The notes under the pieces were generated by a model, which saw nothing but the letters and a program-made list of their open reading frames with translations, was not told where the DNA came from and did no database searches. A stretch of DNA of 43,402 nucleotides from a bacterium (GTDB lineage: Bacteria; Campylobacterota; Campylobacteria; Campylobacterales; Sulfurovaceae): positions 1 to 43,402 of the forward strand of contig JAHJJU010000076.1 of NCBI GenBank assembly GCA_018822805.1, in the 5' to 3' direction. The position numbers and the translations under genes are program-made. Shown piece after piece: positions 7,670-17,148 of the stretch (the first letter of the stretch is position 1; every line of letters starts with the position of its first letter).

Positions 7670-8341
7670 ATGAGAATTTTAATAATAGAAGATGAAGTAA
7701 CACTAAGCAAAACCCTATCTGATGGACTTAAAGAGTTCGGATATCAAAATGATGTGGCTGGAAATATCAAAGATGGTGAATACTTTCTAGGTATTAGAAA
7801 CTATGATTTAGTGTTATTGGACTGGATGCTTCCGGATGGTAATGGTATAGATATGATCACGAAACTTAAAGCAAAAGCACCTAAGACATCGGTCATTGTT
7901 CTTTCTGCTAGAGATGACAGAGACAGTGAAATTGAAGCACTTAAAGCCGGTGCTGATGATTATGTTAGAAAGCCTTTTGACTTTGAAGTACTAACAACAC
8001 GTATTGAAGCTAAACTTAGATTTGGTGGTTCAAACATTATTGAGGTTGATGAACTTATTATTAACCCTGAAGAAGAAAAAATCATCTACGAAGGTATAGA
8101 AATTGAGCTTAAAGGTAAGCCGTTTGAAGTACTCACACACTTAGCAATGCATAAAGATCAAATTGTTTCAAAAGAACAGCTTCTTGATGCCATTTGGGAA
8201 GAGCCTGAGTTGGTAACACCAAATGTTATTGAAGTTGCAATTAATCAAATTAGACAAAAAATGGACAAACCATTAAACATCACTACTATAGAAACCGTAA
8301 GAAGAAGAGGTTATAGATTTTGCTTTCCCAAAGGAGCTTAA
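7670..8341 (+). CDS. OmpR/PhoB-family response regulator
   Basis: DNA-binding response regulator of 223 residues. The receiver domain (~1-115) has the acidic pocket E7/D8, the phospho-acceptor Asp51 (LLDWMLPDGNG), and Lys101 (VRKPFDF). The winged-helix output domain (~125-220) ends in the typical ETVRRRGYRF. The ATG at 7670 is chosen because it gives the canonical MRILIIEDE and is preceded by AAAAGGA. The upstream in-frame extension covers a promoter. It overlaps the sensor kinase gene by about 22 bases. The signal is unknown. ArsR-type regulators of Campylobacterota are similar in layout. Confidence 0.93.
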   Translation: MRILIIEDEVTLSKTLSDGLKEFGYQNDVAGNIKDGEYFLGIRNYDLVLLDWMLPDGNGIDMITKLKAKAPKTSVIVLSARDDRDSEIEALKAGADDYVRKPFDFEVLTTRIEAKLRFGGSNIIEVDELIINPEEEKIIYEGIEIELKGKPFEVLTHLAMHKDQIVSKEQLLDAIWEEPELVTPNVIEVAINQIRQKMDKPLNITTIETVRRRGYRFCFPKGA

Positions 8342-9624
8342 GAAAACGTTTCATCATTGAGCTTGCTGTCGGAATGACAGCATCTCTTGTTCTTATATCA
8401 GTCATTCTAACCATTTTTTTCTCAAAAATATTTATCAACAACATAAAACAAGAAATGCGTCAACAGGCGAACTACATCATTAAAACCTATCCTAATCCGG
8501 CAGATTATAATGCAAAGATAGACAATACCTTATTTAAAGCCATGTCCAACTATGAAATTTTAATTGCATCATTTGATGAGAGAAAGAACAAACCTAAAGG
8601 TATCAACGCATATGAAGAAAATGGTCAAAACTATTTAGAGTTTGCTCAGCACTATACCTCTTATGACAGTTATTTAGTCATTAAACGCAATATTACGAAA
8701 GAAGAAACCTTCATTTCCAATATCTATTGGATCATCTCTGCTTTTGTTATCTTCGGTATTGTTGCCATTCTTCTTTATTCCAGCATGCTCTCTAAAAAAA
8801 TAATGGAACCATTAGAGACATTAACAAAAAGATTTACAGACATGAATGAAAGTATGATTCATCAAATAGAACTAAAGGGATTACCTTCTGAATTTAAAAA
8901 ATTAGGAGAATCGCTCAACCTACTTATGACCAGAATTTCGACGTTTATCAACTATAGAAGAGAATTGTATGTAGGAACAGCACATGAACTTAAGACCCCA
9001 CTTGCCGTTATGCGTCTAAAGAATCAAATTACACTTATGAAACATAAGCAGCAAGACAAAATACGGGAAACCCTTATACAAAACATAGACTCTATAGATA
9101 CACTGAATGCTATGATTCACAATATTTTAGAGTATGGACGTGCAGAAGGTGCTCAATTTGAAAAACCTCAAAGAATAAACTTAATACGACTTATGGCAAC
9201 CAAAGCAGAAGAGTATGAATTGCTTGCACAATCTCAAAATAGAAAATTTATCTATTATTTTTCTGTTCCGGATTTTAAAATTAATGTACAACCCTTACTT
9301 TTTATGCAAATTTTTCAAAACTTCATTCAAAATGCACTACGTTTTACACCGGAAAATGGTCTTGTCAGCTTAGAGACCAGAATGGACAGTGAAAATTTTA
9401 TTATTGAAATTATTGATGAGGGGTGTGGTATTGACACTGAAAAAGACGTTTTTGCACCATTCCAAAGATCTTTAGAATCCACTGGAGCTGGATTAGGACT
9501 CTTCATAGCACATAATGCTGCTGAATCTATGGGTGTTATTATTGATTTAAAAAATCGTAAAAATGGCACAGGTGCCATTGCTAGTATTAAATTTCCATTA
9601 GATCGTTTTTTATTAAAAAATTAG
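8320..9624 (+). CDS. Membrane sensor histidine kinase
   Basis: Partner kinase of the upstream response regulator, 434 residues from a TTG start that overlaps it by 22 bases. A first membrane helix lies at ~13-35, then a ~100-residue periplasmic sensor region, a second helix at ~136-157, a HAMP-like linker, and the dimerisation helix with phospho-acceptor His222 (GTAHELKTPLAVM). The ATPase domain has an N box QNALRFTPENG (with Asn338), a G1 box IIDEGCGID and a G2 box GAGLGLFIAHN. The TTG is supported by GAAGAGG 9 bases upstream. The first in-frame ATG (8374) would delete half of the first helix. The sensory input cannot be deduced. Confidence 0.92.
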   Translation: MLSQRSLRKRFIIELAVGMTASLVLISVILTIFFSKIFINNIKQEMRQQANYIIKTYPNPADYNAKIDNTLFKAMSNYEILIASFDERKNKPKGINAYEENGQNYLEFAQHYTSYDSYLVIKRNITKEETFISNIYWIISAFVIFGIVAILLYSSMLSKKIMEPLETLTKRFTDMNESMIHQIELKGLPSEFKKLGESLNLLMTRISTFINYRRELYVGTAHELKTPLAVMRLKNQITLMKHKQQDKIRETLIQNIDSIDTLNAMIHNILEYGRAEGAQFEKPQRINLIRLMATKAEEYELLAQSQNRKFIYYFSVPDFKINVQPLLFMQIFQNFIQNALRFTPENGLVSLETRMDSENFIIEIIDEGCGIDTEKDVFAPFQRSLESTGAGLGLFIAHNAAESMGVIIDLKNRKNGTGAIASIKFPLDRFLLKN

Positions 9625-9665
9625 AATTCTTTACCCCTCCTCTCCTTATATATCATAATTTTAAT

Positions 9666-9681
9666 TTATATGTTCATATAA
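9666..9681. repeat. Short AT-rich palindrome after the kinase gene
   Basis: TTATATG-TT-CATATAA is a perfect 7-base inverted repeat in the 164-base gap between the kinase and ferredoxin genes. The gap also holds a small AAAGC / GCTTT hairpin and AT-rich -10-like stretches before the ferredoxin gene. No U-tract follows, so a terminator role is doubtful. Confidence 0.35.
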
Positions 9682-9788
9682 GGATTTTATAGCTATAACT
9701 TATATATAAAGAGTCTTTTTTAAATAAAGCGTAAGCTTTGTTAAGATATAAAACAGAACACATAATAAATTATAAGTGAGTAAAGAAA

Positions 9789-10040
9789 ATGGCATTATTA
9801 ATTGCAAATGAATGTATAGCGTGTGACGCTTGTAGAGAAGAGTGTCCTAACGAAGCGATTGAAGAGAACGATCCAATTTATATCATTGATTCAGACCGAT
9901 GTACAGAGTGTGTTGGACATTATGATGAACCTCAATGTATTGCAGTTTGTCCTGTAGATTGTATTGGCTCTGACCCGGACAATGTCGAAAGTGTTGAGGA
10001 ACTTAAATTTAAATTTGCTCAATTAGAACTAGAACTTTAA
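9789..10040 (+). CDS. 2[4Fe-4S] ferredoxin (YfhL type)
   Basis: Small electron carrier of 83 residues with two cluster-binding sets. The first is Cys9, 12, 15 and 19 (CIACDACREECP). The second is Cys38, Cys41, then Cys50 and Cys54 after an eight-residue insert (CTECVGHYDEPQC, then AVCP), with an extra Cys58. The longer spacing in the second set is typical of YfhL/FdxA-like ferredoxins. It has its own short leader, and the Ppx/GppA gene begins 6 bases after its stop, so they probably share a transcript. The redox partner is unknown. Confidence 0.93.
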   Translation: MALLIANECIACDACREECPNEAIEENDPIYIIDSDRCTECVGHYDEPQCIAVCPVDCIGSDPDNVESVEELKFKFAQLELEL

Positions 10041-10046
10041 AACTTT

Positions 10047-11540
10047 ATGTATCCTTGCACAGCTGTAATCGATATTGGTTCCAACTCAGCTAGATTGGTC
10101 ATATACCAAGAAAGCAGTGATTATGGTTTTCATCTGATCTGTGAGAGGAAAAGTAAAGTTAGAATTGGTGAGGGTGCCTACGAAGCTGATGGTTACCTTC
10201 AACCGGTAGGTATTCACCGTGCTTACTTAGCACTTAAAGAGTTTATTGCTACAACTCAGCATTATCCTGTTTCAAAAATTTTATGTGTTGCAACTTCTGC
10301 ACTCCGTGATGCACCGAATGGTTCAGAATTTACAGCATGGATCAAACAAGAACTTGGATTAGAAATTGAAATAATAGATGGACAAAAAGAAGCACTTTTT
10401 GGTGCCATTGCTGCTCAAAATCTTCTGCCCATTCAAAATGGTATTACCATTGATATAGGTGGTGGATCTTCTGATCTAGCCTTAATAAAAAAATCAAAAA
10501 TTGTCGATACCTACTCTCTCGACATAGGTACGGTAAGATTAAAAGAAATCTTTTTTGATAAAAACAAATCCCCTCAAGAAGCTCGTGATTTTATTCAAAA
10601 AGAGCTTAAAACACTTCCAAGTCATTTTGTAAGTAAACAGGCCATTGGTATTGGTGGTACAGCAAGAACACTTTCAAAAGGTATTATGAAAGTTATAGAT
10701 TATCCTTTAGAGAATATTCATGCATTTTCTTACAAACTTGAGGATCATCAAGAATACTTTGAAAATATTTCTGAAGCCAAACCCAACCTTTTAAAACATC
10801 TCTTTTTACCTAAAGGACGTTTTGACACCATTCGAGAAGGTACACTCATTTGGCAAGAGATTACAAAACATATTGGTAGTAAAACGGCTATAACATCAGG
10901 TGTTGGTGTTCGAGAAGGTGTTTTTTTACATAACTTTCTAAAAAATGACAACTTGCAGTTTCCGGAACACATTAACCCTAGTATCCAAAGTATGTTGGAT
11001 CGTTTTGAGAGTCACCATGTTGATACCCCTAACCGTAAAGAAAATTGTGAAAAACTTTTTAACCTTTTAATACCAAGTAAAAAAAGAGGAAAAAAATACC
11101 TTTCTGAACTGCTTTATGCCATTGAACTCTCACCTATTGGATATAAATTCAATATTTATCAATCGTTTCAACACACTTTTTATGTAACCATGCAAGAGTT
11201 TAATTATGGTATAACCCATAGAGAATTATTATTAATAGCAATGATATTACGGTTTGGAGGTAAAAGTCTCTATAAAAAAGAGATTTATAGTCAATATAAA
11301 GATTTATTGCCCAAAAGACAAATGGTAGAAATCTTAAGTTTTATCTATACCATTATTACAACCCTTCACGATCAAACGGCTATTAAAGACTTTGATTTCA
11401 AACTCGAAGGTAATGTATTGAAAATTATTGCTGAAGGTTCACTCTATCTAGCCGAAGAGAAACTTAAAGAGATTGAGCGTCCTAATAAGTTAGAACTTAA
11501 AATTATAGACAAACAAGAGATTCCTAACTATAATTTTTAA
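10047..11540 (+). CDS. Ppx/GppA exopolyphosphatase or guanosine pentaphosphatase
   Basis: Hydrolyses inorganic polyphosphate and/or converts pppGpp to ppGpp. The N-terminal actin-like domains contain IDIGSNSARLVIY (~9-21), ATSALRDAPNG, TIDIGGGSSDLALI and GIGGTARTLSKG, the phosphate-binding signatures of this family. The C-terminal ~190 residues form the all-helical HD-like region that follows in many Ppx/GppA proteins. The length of 497 residues matches the longer Ppx/GppA form. Polyphosphatase and pppGppase activity cannot be separated by sequence. It lies right behind the ferredoxin gene and converges on bamA. Confidence 0.93.
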   Translation: MYPCTAVIDIGSNSARLVIYQESSDYGFHLICERKSKVRIGEGAYEADGYLQPVGIHRAYLALKEFIATTQHYPVSKILCVATSALRDAPNGSEFTAWIKQELGLEIEIIDGQKEALFGAIAAQNLLPIQNGITIDIGGGSSDLALIKKSKIVDTYSLDIGTVRLKEIFFDKNKSPQEARDFIQKELKTLPSHFVSKQAIGIGGTARTLSKGIMKVIDYPLENIHAFSYKLEDHQEYFENISEAKPNLLKHLFLPKGRFDTIREGTLIWQEITKHIGSKTAITSGVGVREGVFLHNFLKNDNLQFPEHINPSIQSMLDRFESHHVDTPNRKENCEKLFNLLIPSKKRGKKYLSELLYAIELSPIGYKFNIYQSFQHTFYVTMQEFNYGITHRELLLIAMILRFGGKSLYKKEIYSQYKDLLPKRQMVEILSFIYTIITTLHDQTAIKDFDFKLEGNVLKIIAEGSLYLAEEKLKEIERPNKLELKIIDKQEIPNYNF

Positions 11541-11542
11541 CT

Positions 11543-11561
11543 GTAGGGACAAAGTCCCTAC
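11543..11561. repeat. Short GTAGGGAC palindrome between ppx and bamA
   Basis: GTAGGGAC, AAA, GTCCCTAC is a perfect 8-base inverted repeat in the 20-base gap between two convergent genes. It shares its terminus with the larger repeats at 5310-5424 and 37837-37899, and its last base is the first base of the bamA stop triplet (read on the plus strand). It may act as a bidirectional terminator. Confidence 0.7.
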
Positions 11562-13813
11562 TAGAATTTACGTCCCATTGTAAATTCAAAGTTGGCTGTT
11601 CTGTCTAGTTCATCTGGATCTTTTGCTCTAGCAAAGACAAGATTAATTGGTCCCATTGGAGAGAACCATTCCAATGCAACACCATAACCTTCTTTTTTAA
11701 TCTCAGTTATACTTGACTCACCAATCATACCATAATCATAAAAGAACGCTAAACGCATTTTAGCAGCCTTAGAAAGAGGAACACTTGCTTCTACCGTGTT
11801 GATTAAACTTTTCATACCACCCAAGTATTGTCTAGACAACGTACCATTACTGTCTGCTGTATCATTTGCCGGTGCTATACTGTAAGGCTCAAACCCTCTT
11901 ACACTTCCGATACCACCCATAAAAAGCTTTTCAGGTAATGAAATTTGACCTTGATCTTTAAGTACTGTTGCACGTAATTTGTATCGTAAAATCATGTCAT
12001 AATCAATAAGATCTTCTAAACCGTAATAGGCTCCGAATTTAGCTGAAGCTTCTAAGAACTTTTCATCTCCACCGACACCGGCATAACCTAAACTACCACC
12101 AAGAATAATCCCTTCGCGAGGAACATAAAAATCATCGGTTGTATCATAATTTAGTCCAACAGAAAATGTACTTTTTGCATAATTTAAATCTTCTTGTCCG
12201 AAAATTGAATAGGTTAAAGTTGTACTGTTTTCATCTACATTGGTATCATTTTTACTGTAGGCATAATTTAAAGATCCATAAAGATTACGGGTTAACTGCT
12301 TTCCTAAACTCACTCCTGCACCAACACTCTTTTGATCATAAGTTAAATACTCATACTCACTTTGGTAAATATTGACCCCCAAACTGTAGTCACTGTCCCA
12401 TACTCTTGGATTGTTAAAGGAAAGTGAATAGTTTACAGATATTTTAGAAATATCAAAAGATATTGCAGCATTAATTCCTGATCCAAAAATGTTACGATCA
12501 GAAAGTGAAGCACTTACCATAGCACCTTGGTATGAACCATAACCACCACCTGCTTGTATGCTTCCTGTCGCTGTCTCTTTAACTTTAACCAAAAGATTCA
12601 TATTGGTCTCATCAATACGTTGTTGTTCGATATCCACCGATTCAAAGAAACCTCGTCTTCCCAAAGCATTTTTACTGTCTTTTAAATCGGTTGCCGAGAA
12701 TTGATCCCCCGGTGCTAAATAGATGTCTCTTCGTACAACTCTATCTTTTGTTGTATGATTTCCTGAAATAATAACATCATTAATCCTTACTTTCTGACCG
12801 GGAATGATGGTATACAAAACATCAACAGTATTGTTTTCTTTATTTTTACGAAAATCCGGATTCACCTTAACATAGGCATATCCCAAGTTTGCAACTTGCT
12901 CTTTTAGATACTCCATATCTTTACGAAGTTTATTAATGTTAAAAATTTTACCTTCTAAAGCTGTAAATTCACCTTTAATCTTTTCTAAATTAATACCTTC
13001 TACCCCACCAATAATATTGATACTATTAATACGGTACTGTTCTCCTTCAGAGATCTGATAACTTACCTCTGCTTTATAAGAACCACTGTCCACACGCATC
13101 AATGGATCACTAACCGTTGCATCAAGGTAACCATTTTGCATGTACACATCTTTAGCTCTGAATCCATCATAAGCAAGTTGATCCATATTGGCTACACCAT
13201 TATGTAAACCCGGTAACCAACCCATAAAATCTTCTTCTTGATTTGCCAATGCCTCTTCTATCTCATCACTATCTACTTTGTTGGCTCCTGAAAAATCTAT
13301 CTTTTTGATATAAATCTTTTCACCTTTATTGACATCGAATGTTAAAGCAATACTGTCCTCTTTAGGTTCTACATTAACCTCTACAACGGTGTCATAATAA
13401 CCTTCAGATTCAATCTTTTTAATCAAATTCTTTTGAGCTGTTTGAACCTTAATCGCATCATATAAATCACCTTTACGTAAACCTATTTGAGTAAAAAGTT
13501 CCTCTTGCTCATCCGATGAACTGTAACCGTTCATATCAAGCTTTGAGATCACCGACTTTTCTTTAAATACATAAACCAATCCACCCTCCGGTGTACTAGA
13601 AACAATGATATCCGAGAAATATCCTTGACGATAAAAATTTTTAATAGACTCATCAATTTTATTAATATCAAAAGCATCTCCGACATGAATGCCGGAGATT
13701 TCTGTTGCAACCTCATCAGAGAGGTGAAGAAGTCCATTATATTGAACAGAAGTAATGTTTTGTGCAAGAAGTATGGAGCTTAATCCAACAGATAAAGTAA
13801 AAAGTTTTTTCAT
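11561..13813 (-). CDS. bamA: Outer-membrane assembly factor BamA
   Basis: Core of the beta-barrel assembly machinery that inserts outer-membrane proteins. The 750-residue precursor starts with a signal peptide (MKKLFTLSVGLSSILLAQ). Five POTRA-like repeats follow over ~20-400, then the C-terminal 16-stranded barrel. The loop-6 signature VRGF is at ~637-640 (GGIGSVRGFEPYS), and the protein ends in Phe, as expected of the terminal beta-signal. An AAGGA ribosome site precedes the ATG. It is divergent from tyrA and converges on ppx. Confidence 0.96.
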   Translation of the reverse strand: MKKLFTLSVGLSSILLAQNITSVQYNGLLHLSDEVATEISGIHVGDAFDINKIDESIKNFYRQGYFSDIIVSSTPEGGLVYVFKEKSVISKLDMNGYSSSDEQEELFTQIGLRKGDLYDAIKVQTAQKNLIKKIESEGYYDTVVEVNVEPKEDSIALTFDVNKGEKIYIKKIDFSGANKVDSDEIEEALANQEEDFMGWLPGLHNGVANMDQLAYDGFRAKDVYMQNGYLDATVSDPLMRVDSGSYKAEVSYQISEGEQYRINSINIIGGVEGINLEKIKGEFTALEGKIFNINKLRKDMEYLKEQVANLGYAYVKVNPDFRKNKENNTVDVLYTIIPGQKVRINDVIISGNHTTKDRVVRRDIYLAPGDQFSATDLKDSKNALGRRGFFESVDIEQQRIDETNMNLLVKVKETATGSIQAGGGYGSYQGAMVSASLSDRNIFGSGINAAISFDISKISVNYSLSFNNPRVWDSDYSLGVNIYQSEYEYLTYDQKSVGAGVSLGKQLTRNLYGSLNYAYSKNDTNVDENSTTLTYSIFGQEDLNYAKSTFSVGLNYDTTDDFYVPREGIILGGSLGYAGVGGDEKFLEASAKFGAYYGLEDLIDYDMILRYKLRATVLKDQGQISLPEKLFMGGIGSVRGFEPYSIAPANDTADSNGTLSRQYLGGMKSLINTVEASVPLSKAAKMRLAFFYDYGMIGESSITEIKKEGYGVALEWFSPMGPINLVFARAKDPDELDRTANFEFTMGRKF

Positions 13814-13887
13814 AAAATTAATTATTCCTTAGAGAGTTGACTATCTATAATTATTGATATTAGTGTATCTATTTTTCACTAAAAAAG

Positions 13888-13896
13888 TGGTATAAT
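13888..13896 (+). promoter_or_regulatory. Extended -10 promoter of tyrA
   Basis: TGGTATAAT (13888-13896) is an extended -10 lying 25 bases before the tyrA ATG. It is embedded in a small palindrome GTGG-TATAAT-CCAC. Confidence 0.6.
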
Positions 13897-13921
13897 CCAC
13901 GCAGAAAATTAAAGGCTTTAC

Positions 13922-14752
13922 ATGAATATAGGGATAATTGGTCTTGGACTTATGGGTGGTTCTTTAGGTTTAGCACTTAAGAAACTTCCTCACAAATATA
14001 CTATTATAGGTTATGACCACAACAATCAACATCAACACGATGCTTTATCGCTACACCTAGTAGACAAACTGGCAGAAAATTTTGATGAGATTAAACATTG
14101 TGATGTGATCATTTTAACCATACCTGTTGATGCCATTATCAAAACGGCACAAACATTAACCAATGTTCATAAAAACTGTACCATCATTGACTTTGGTAGT
14201 AGTAAAAGTAAAATAGATGATGCCATCCCTCCAACTATTCGTAAAAACTTTGTAACAGCTCATCCTATGACAGGAACAGAAAAATGTGGTCCTGCAGCTG
14301 CCATAGATGAGCTCTATAATGAAAAAGTAATGGTTGTTTGTAATCAAGAGAAGAGTGGAACATTACAAAATCGTATTGCTCTAGAACTCTTTAGAGACAT
14401 TAATGCTAACGTTGTTTTTATGGGTGCCAAAGAGCATGACCTGCATGCTGCATTTATCTCCCATATGCCTCATACAGTTAGTTATGCCCTTGCCAACTCG
14501 GTCATGAAACAAGAAGATCCGGAGAGCATCATTGCCCTAGCAGGAGGTGGTTTTAAAAGCATGAGCCGTATTGCAAAATCTTCACCAAGCATGTGGGAAG
14601 ACATCTTTAGACAAAATAAACAAAATCTTCTAAAATCCATGAATGCCTTTAATAAGGAGATGCAACTTTGTCAACAAATGATCGAAAATGATGAGTGGGA
14701 CAAGCTACACCAATGGATGATAGATGCCAATAAGTTGCATGACATACTATAA
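13922..14752 (+). CDS. tyrA: Prephenate dehydrogenase
   Basis: NAD(P)-dependent oxidative decarboxylation of prephenate to 4-hydroxyphenylpyruvate in tyrosine synthesis. The 276-residue protein opens with the Rossmann loop IGLGLMGGSLGLALK (6-20). It then shows the DVIILTIPVDAI strand, VTAHPMTGTEKCGP with the catalytic-region His, and HAAFISHMPHTVSYALANSV, all typical of the TyrA dehydrogenase domain. There is no chorismate mutase or ACT domain. The gene is transcribed divergently from bamA. Confidence 0.94.
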   Translation: MNIGIIGLGLMGGSLGLALKKLPHKYTIIGYDHNNQHQHDALSLHLVDKLAENFDEIKHCDVIILTIPVDAIIKTAQTLTNVHKNCTIIDFGSSKSKIDDAIPPTIRKNFVTAHPMTGTEKCGPAAAIDELYNEKVMVVCNQEKSGTLQNRIALELFRDINANVVFMGAKEHDLHAAFISHMPHTVSYALANSVMKQEDPESIIALAGGGFKSMSRIAKSSPSMWEDIFRQNKQNLLKSMNAFNKEMQLCQQMIENDEWDKLHQWMIDANKLHDIL

Positions 14753-14814
14753 GATATATAATCCTTTCAGCCTCTTCCTTATGCTTCTATATAATAACTA
14801 ATCTATTTATTTTA

Positions 14815-14844
14815 TTGACTTCCATATATAAATCATATTATAAT
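14815..14844 (+). promoter_or_regulatory. Strong sigma-70-type promoter of the histone-like gene
   Basis: TTGACT (14815-14820) and TATAAT (14839-14844) are separated by 18 bases, the best promoter match in the window. The transcript would have a leader of about 80-90 bases. The leader ends with a 7-base stem-loop (TAGACAT at 14893-14899 with ATGTCTA at 14911-14917), just ahead of a strong TAAGGAGA ribosome site. Confidence 0.75.
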
Positions 14845-14934
14845 CATTACAGTATATTACTATAAAGTTAAGTTTTATATTCAAATATTTTATAGACATC
14901 ATATTAAAAAATGTCTAATGCCTAAGGAGATAAA

Positions 14935-15228
14935 ATGGCAAAAACACCTGTAAAACCAACATCAAAAAAAAGTACTTCAGCACCGAAAAAAGTTGTGGCT
15001 AAAAAGAAAGTTGTAGTTAAAAAAGTAAAACCAACTACATTAAAGAAAAAAGCAGTAAAAAAAGTAGCAAAGAAAGCAACCAAAAAAGCTGTAGCTAAAA
15101 AAATTGTGGCTAAAAAATCTGCAAAATCAGTTCTTAAAAAAGTAACAAAAGTTGCTTTAAAAAAGAAACCTGCTGACAAAAAAGCAGCTAAAAAAGTTGT
15201 AAAAAAAGCAATTAAAAAAGTAGCTTAA
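14935..15228 (+). CDS. Lysine-rich histone H1-like DNA-binding protein
   Basis: A 97-residue protein of extreme composition: 40 lysines (41%), the rest mostly Ala, Val, Thr and Ser. It has a single acidic residue and no aromatic, Cys or Gly residues. It is built from irregular 'KKAVKK / KKVAKK' repeats like histone H1 tails and the bacterial HctB/AlgP-type proteins. It probably coats DNA or RNA non-specifically. A strong promoter and a TAAGGAGA ribosome site 5 bases from the ATG suggest high expression. It is a stand-alone gene, convergent with the DUF389 gene. Gene reality is well supported by the start signals; function is inference from composition. Confidence 0.85.
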   Translation: MAKTPVKPTSKKSTSAPKKVVAKKKVVVKKVKPTTLKKKAVKKVAKKATKKAVAKKIVAKKSAKSVLKKVTKVALKKKPADKKAAKKVVKKAIKKVA

Positions 15229-15236
15229 TTTTTAAC

Positions 15237-15258
15237 TAGGGTTGGTGAAAGCCACCCC
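15237..15258. terminator. Hairpin between convergent genes
   Basis: AGGGT-TGGT-GAAA-GCCA-CCCCT forms a GNRA-capped stem with one internal mismatch in the 29-base gap between the histone-like gene and the DUF389 gene. It is a plausible two-way terminator, though no clean U-tract follows on either strand. Confidence 0.45.
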
Positions 15259-17138
15259 TAAAGCTCATACCAAAATGATACTACAACCTTAAGCTCTTCT
15301 CCAACCTCATCAGCTATTAATTTTTTCAATTTTACTTTCTCTTTTTTAGATAATATATCCGAAGCAATCACTTCACAACGAAGCTCTTTTCCTTGTAACT
15401 CAATTCCTCTTAAATGTACCATTTTAGAACCAATGGTCGCTTCAAATTTTGTTAAGCGTTTCTGAATTCCTATCTCCCTTTTCATATGAATAAAAGAGAT
15501 ATAAAGAGGCACCGAAACAATTGCTACCAAAGTCAAAGCATAAAATATCCCTTTTTTTGCCACATGTATGGGTGAAAACCCCAAGACCAAAAAGGTTAAT
15601 GATGCAGCCAAAATAATACCCACCAAGTTGGTTATAAAGAGTAAAAGTGCAGACGAGAACATTGCCCATTCACCCCAACCAAGACCTATTCCGGAAACAG
15701 CCAAAGGAGGAACCAATGCCACAGCAATTGCCACACCGGCCAATGAGCCTATAATCTTTTCATTACTTTTGGCATAAGCAGCAGCAACTCCTGAAATAAT
15801 GGCAACAAACATATCTAAAATGGTCGGTGAGAGTCGTCCATTCATCTCTGAAGTCAACTGTTCAAGAGGCAACAACAAAGCAATAATAAGAGCTGAAAAA
15901 ACAACAGCCATCACCCCAATACCAATACTTTTAGCCCCACTTAACAGTAAAGAGCTATCTTGACGTAAAATTCCCATACTTACTCCGACGATGGGTTTCA
16001 TCAAAGGAGCCAGTATCATCGCCCCGATAATCACCGATGCCGAATTAATATAAAGTCCAAATGTTGCAATCATCGTTGCCAATATCAACAAGGTCATAAA
16101 GGTTGAATTTAACTGACTCTCTTCACGTAAATTTTTAAACAAAGCAGCAAACTGCTCTTTACCGGCATGGGTAAAGAGAGGAATACTTTTCCCTAAATAG
16201 GTAGACAGCTCTTCATCACAAGGTAGGTGATTGACTTTGACACTCTCTTTTATCTCTTTAACTTTTGAACTCTTTTCCCAAAATGCTTCGCCTACGGAAA
16301 GTCTCAATCCCTCGGATTTGGTCTCTAGTATAATGGGGGTCTGCATACAACGTTCGCTGTCTATGGTCACCGTTAGTTTCTTTTGTGCTTCTATTTTTAA
16401 ATAGTTACTGTGAATGTAGCCCACCGAAGTTGGCAGACTATCAGGTGTTCGTTTTAAAATATGCGACTGAAAAATATATCCCATGTACTGAAAAATAGAA
16501 CTTGGAGAGAGTATCACCAAGGAAAGCCGTGCATCATTAAATTTCAGATATTTAGCAATCAACTTAGAGGCAAAAGTACGGTTATTATACTGCACGCCTA
16601 CAGCCCCGACAGCTGAAAACTTTAAGACTTTCTCTTTAGCCGTGGTCATGGTAAATGAGGTATGGGATAAATGACGTACTTTTTTAAAGATATTAAAAAA
16701 TACTTGGGTTCGTTCCCATAAACTTTGCTTTTCCATCGAAGAGGAGAAACTGTCTAAAGGAGGAACTTCACCTATCACCAGCTCTTGTAAGACCAAAGTA
16801 TCATCACAATAGAGCAGATCAATTTTCTTTTCACACGGTTTTAATGCCTTGTCAATACTCTCTTCAAAATTTGAAGAGAGTGCAAACGTTGCCATAAGCT
16901 CTTTTTGTTCACTCAGAGGGACAATACCTAAGCTGACTTCATGTACATAGGCATACGCCATAACCTGTTTGATGTTGTACACGTTCCCGGTTACCAAAAG
17001 ATGATCTCCCTCTTTCAAAACTAAATTCTCTAAAGCATCCATCTCAACCAATTCAACAGCAATCTCTTTTGTACTTATGTATGCTAAAGCTTTTTGAACA
17101 AATGCTTCTGAACTTTTTGTATAAATATAATAGTGCAT
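15258..17138 (-). CDS. DUF389 multi-pass membrane protein
   Basis: A 626-residue membrane protein. The first ~330 residues are soluble. The DUF389 domain follows, with about six or seven membrane helices and the family hallmark VIIGAMILAPLMKPIVGVSMG, then AYAKSNEKIIGSLAGVAIAVALVPPLAVSGIG. A short C-terminal soluble tail remains. The start at 17138 is chosen because AAAAGGG lies just upstream and it clears the batD stop by ~10 bases; an in-frame extension would overlap batD. Family function is unknown; some members have been linked to transport. The close spacing suggests it is the last gene of the bat operon. Confidence 0.85.
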   Translation of the reverse strand: MHYYIYTKSSEAFVQKALAYISTKEIAVELVEMDALENLVLKEGDHLLVTGNVYNIKQVMAYAYVHEVSLGIVPLSEQKELMATFALSSNFEESIDKALKPCEKKIDLLYCDDTLVLQELVIGEVPPLDSFSSSMEKQSLWERTQVFFNIFKKVRHLSHTSFTMTTAKEKVLKFSAVGAVGVQYNNRTFASKLIAKYLKFNDARLSLVILSPSSIFQYMGYIFQSHILKRTPDSLPTSVGYIHSNYLKIEAQKKLTVTIDSERCMQTPIILETKSEGLRLSVGEAFWEKSSKVKEIKESVKVNHLPCDEELSTYLGKSIPLFTHAGKEQFAALFKNLREESQLNSTFMTLLILATMIATFGLYINSASVIIGAMILAPLMKPIVGVSMGILRQDSSLLLSGAKSIGIGVMAVVFSALIIALLLPLEQLTSEMNGRLSPTILDMFVAIISGVAAAYAKSNEKIIGSLAGVAIAVALVPPLAVSGIGLGWGEWAMFSSALLLFITNLVGIILAASLTFLVLGFSPIHVAKKGIFYALTLVAIVSVPLYISFIHMKREIGIQKRLTKFEATIGSKMVHLRGIELQGKELRCEVIASDILSKKEKVKLKKLIADEVGEELKVVVSFWYEL

Positions 17139-17148
17139 ATTTTCCCTT

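Noticed and set aside
14922-15179. Minus-strand Phe/Ala-rich ORF over the histone-like gene
   Set aside because: Mirror of the lysine codons (AAA read as TTT); no start signal. The plus-strand gene has a strong promoter and ribosome site.
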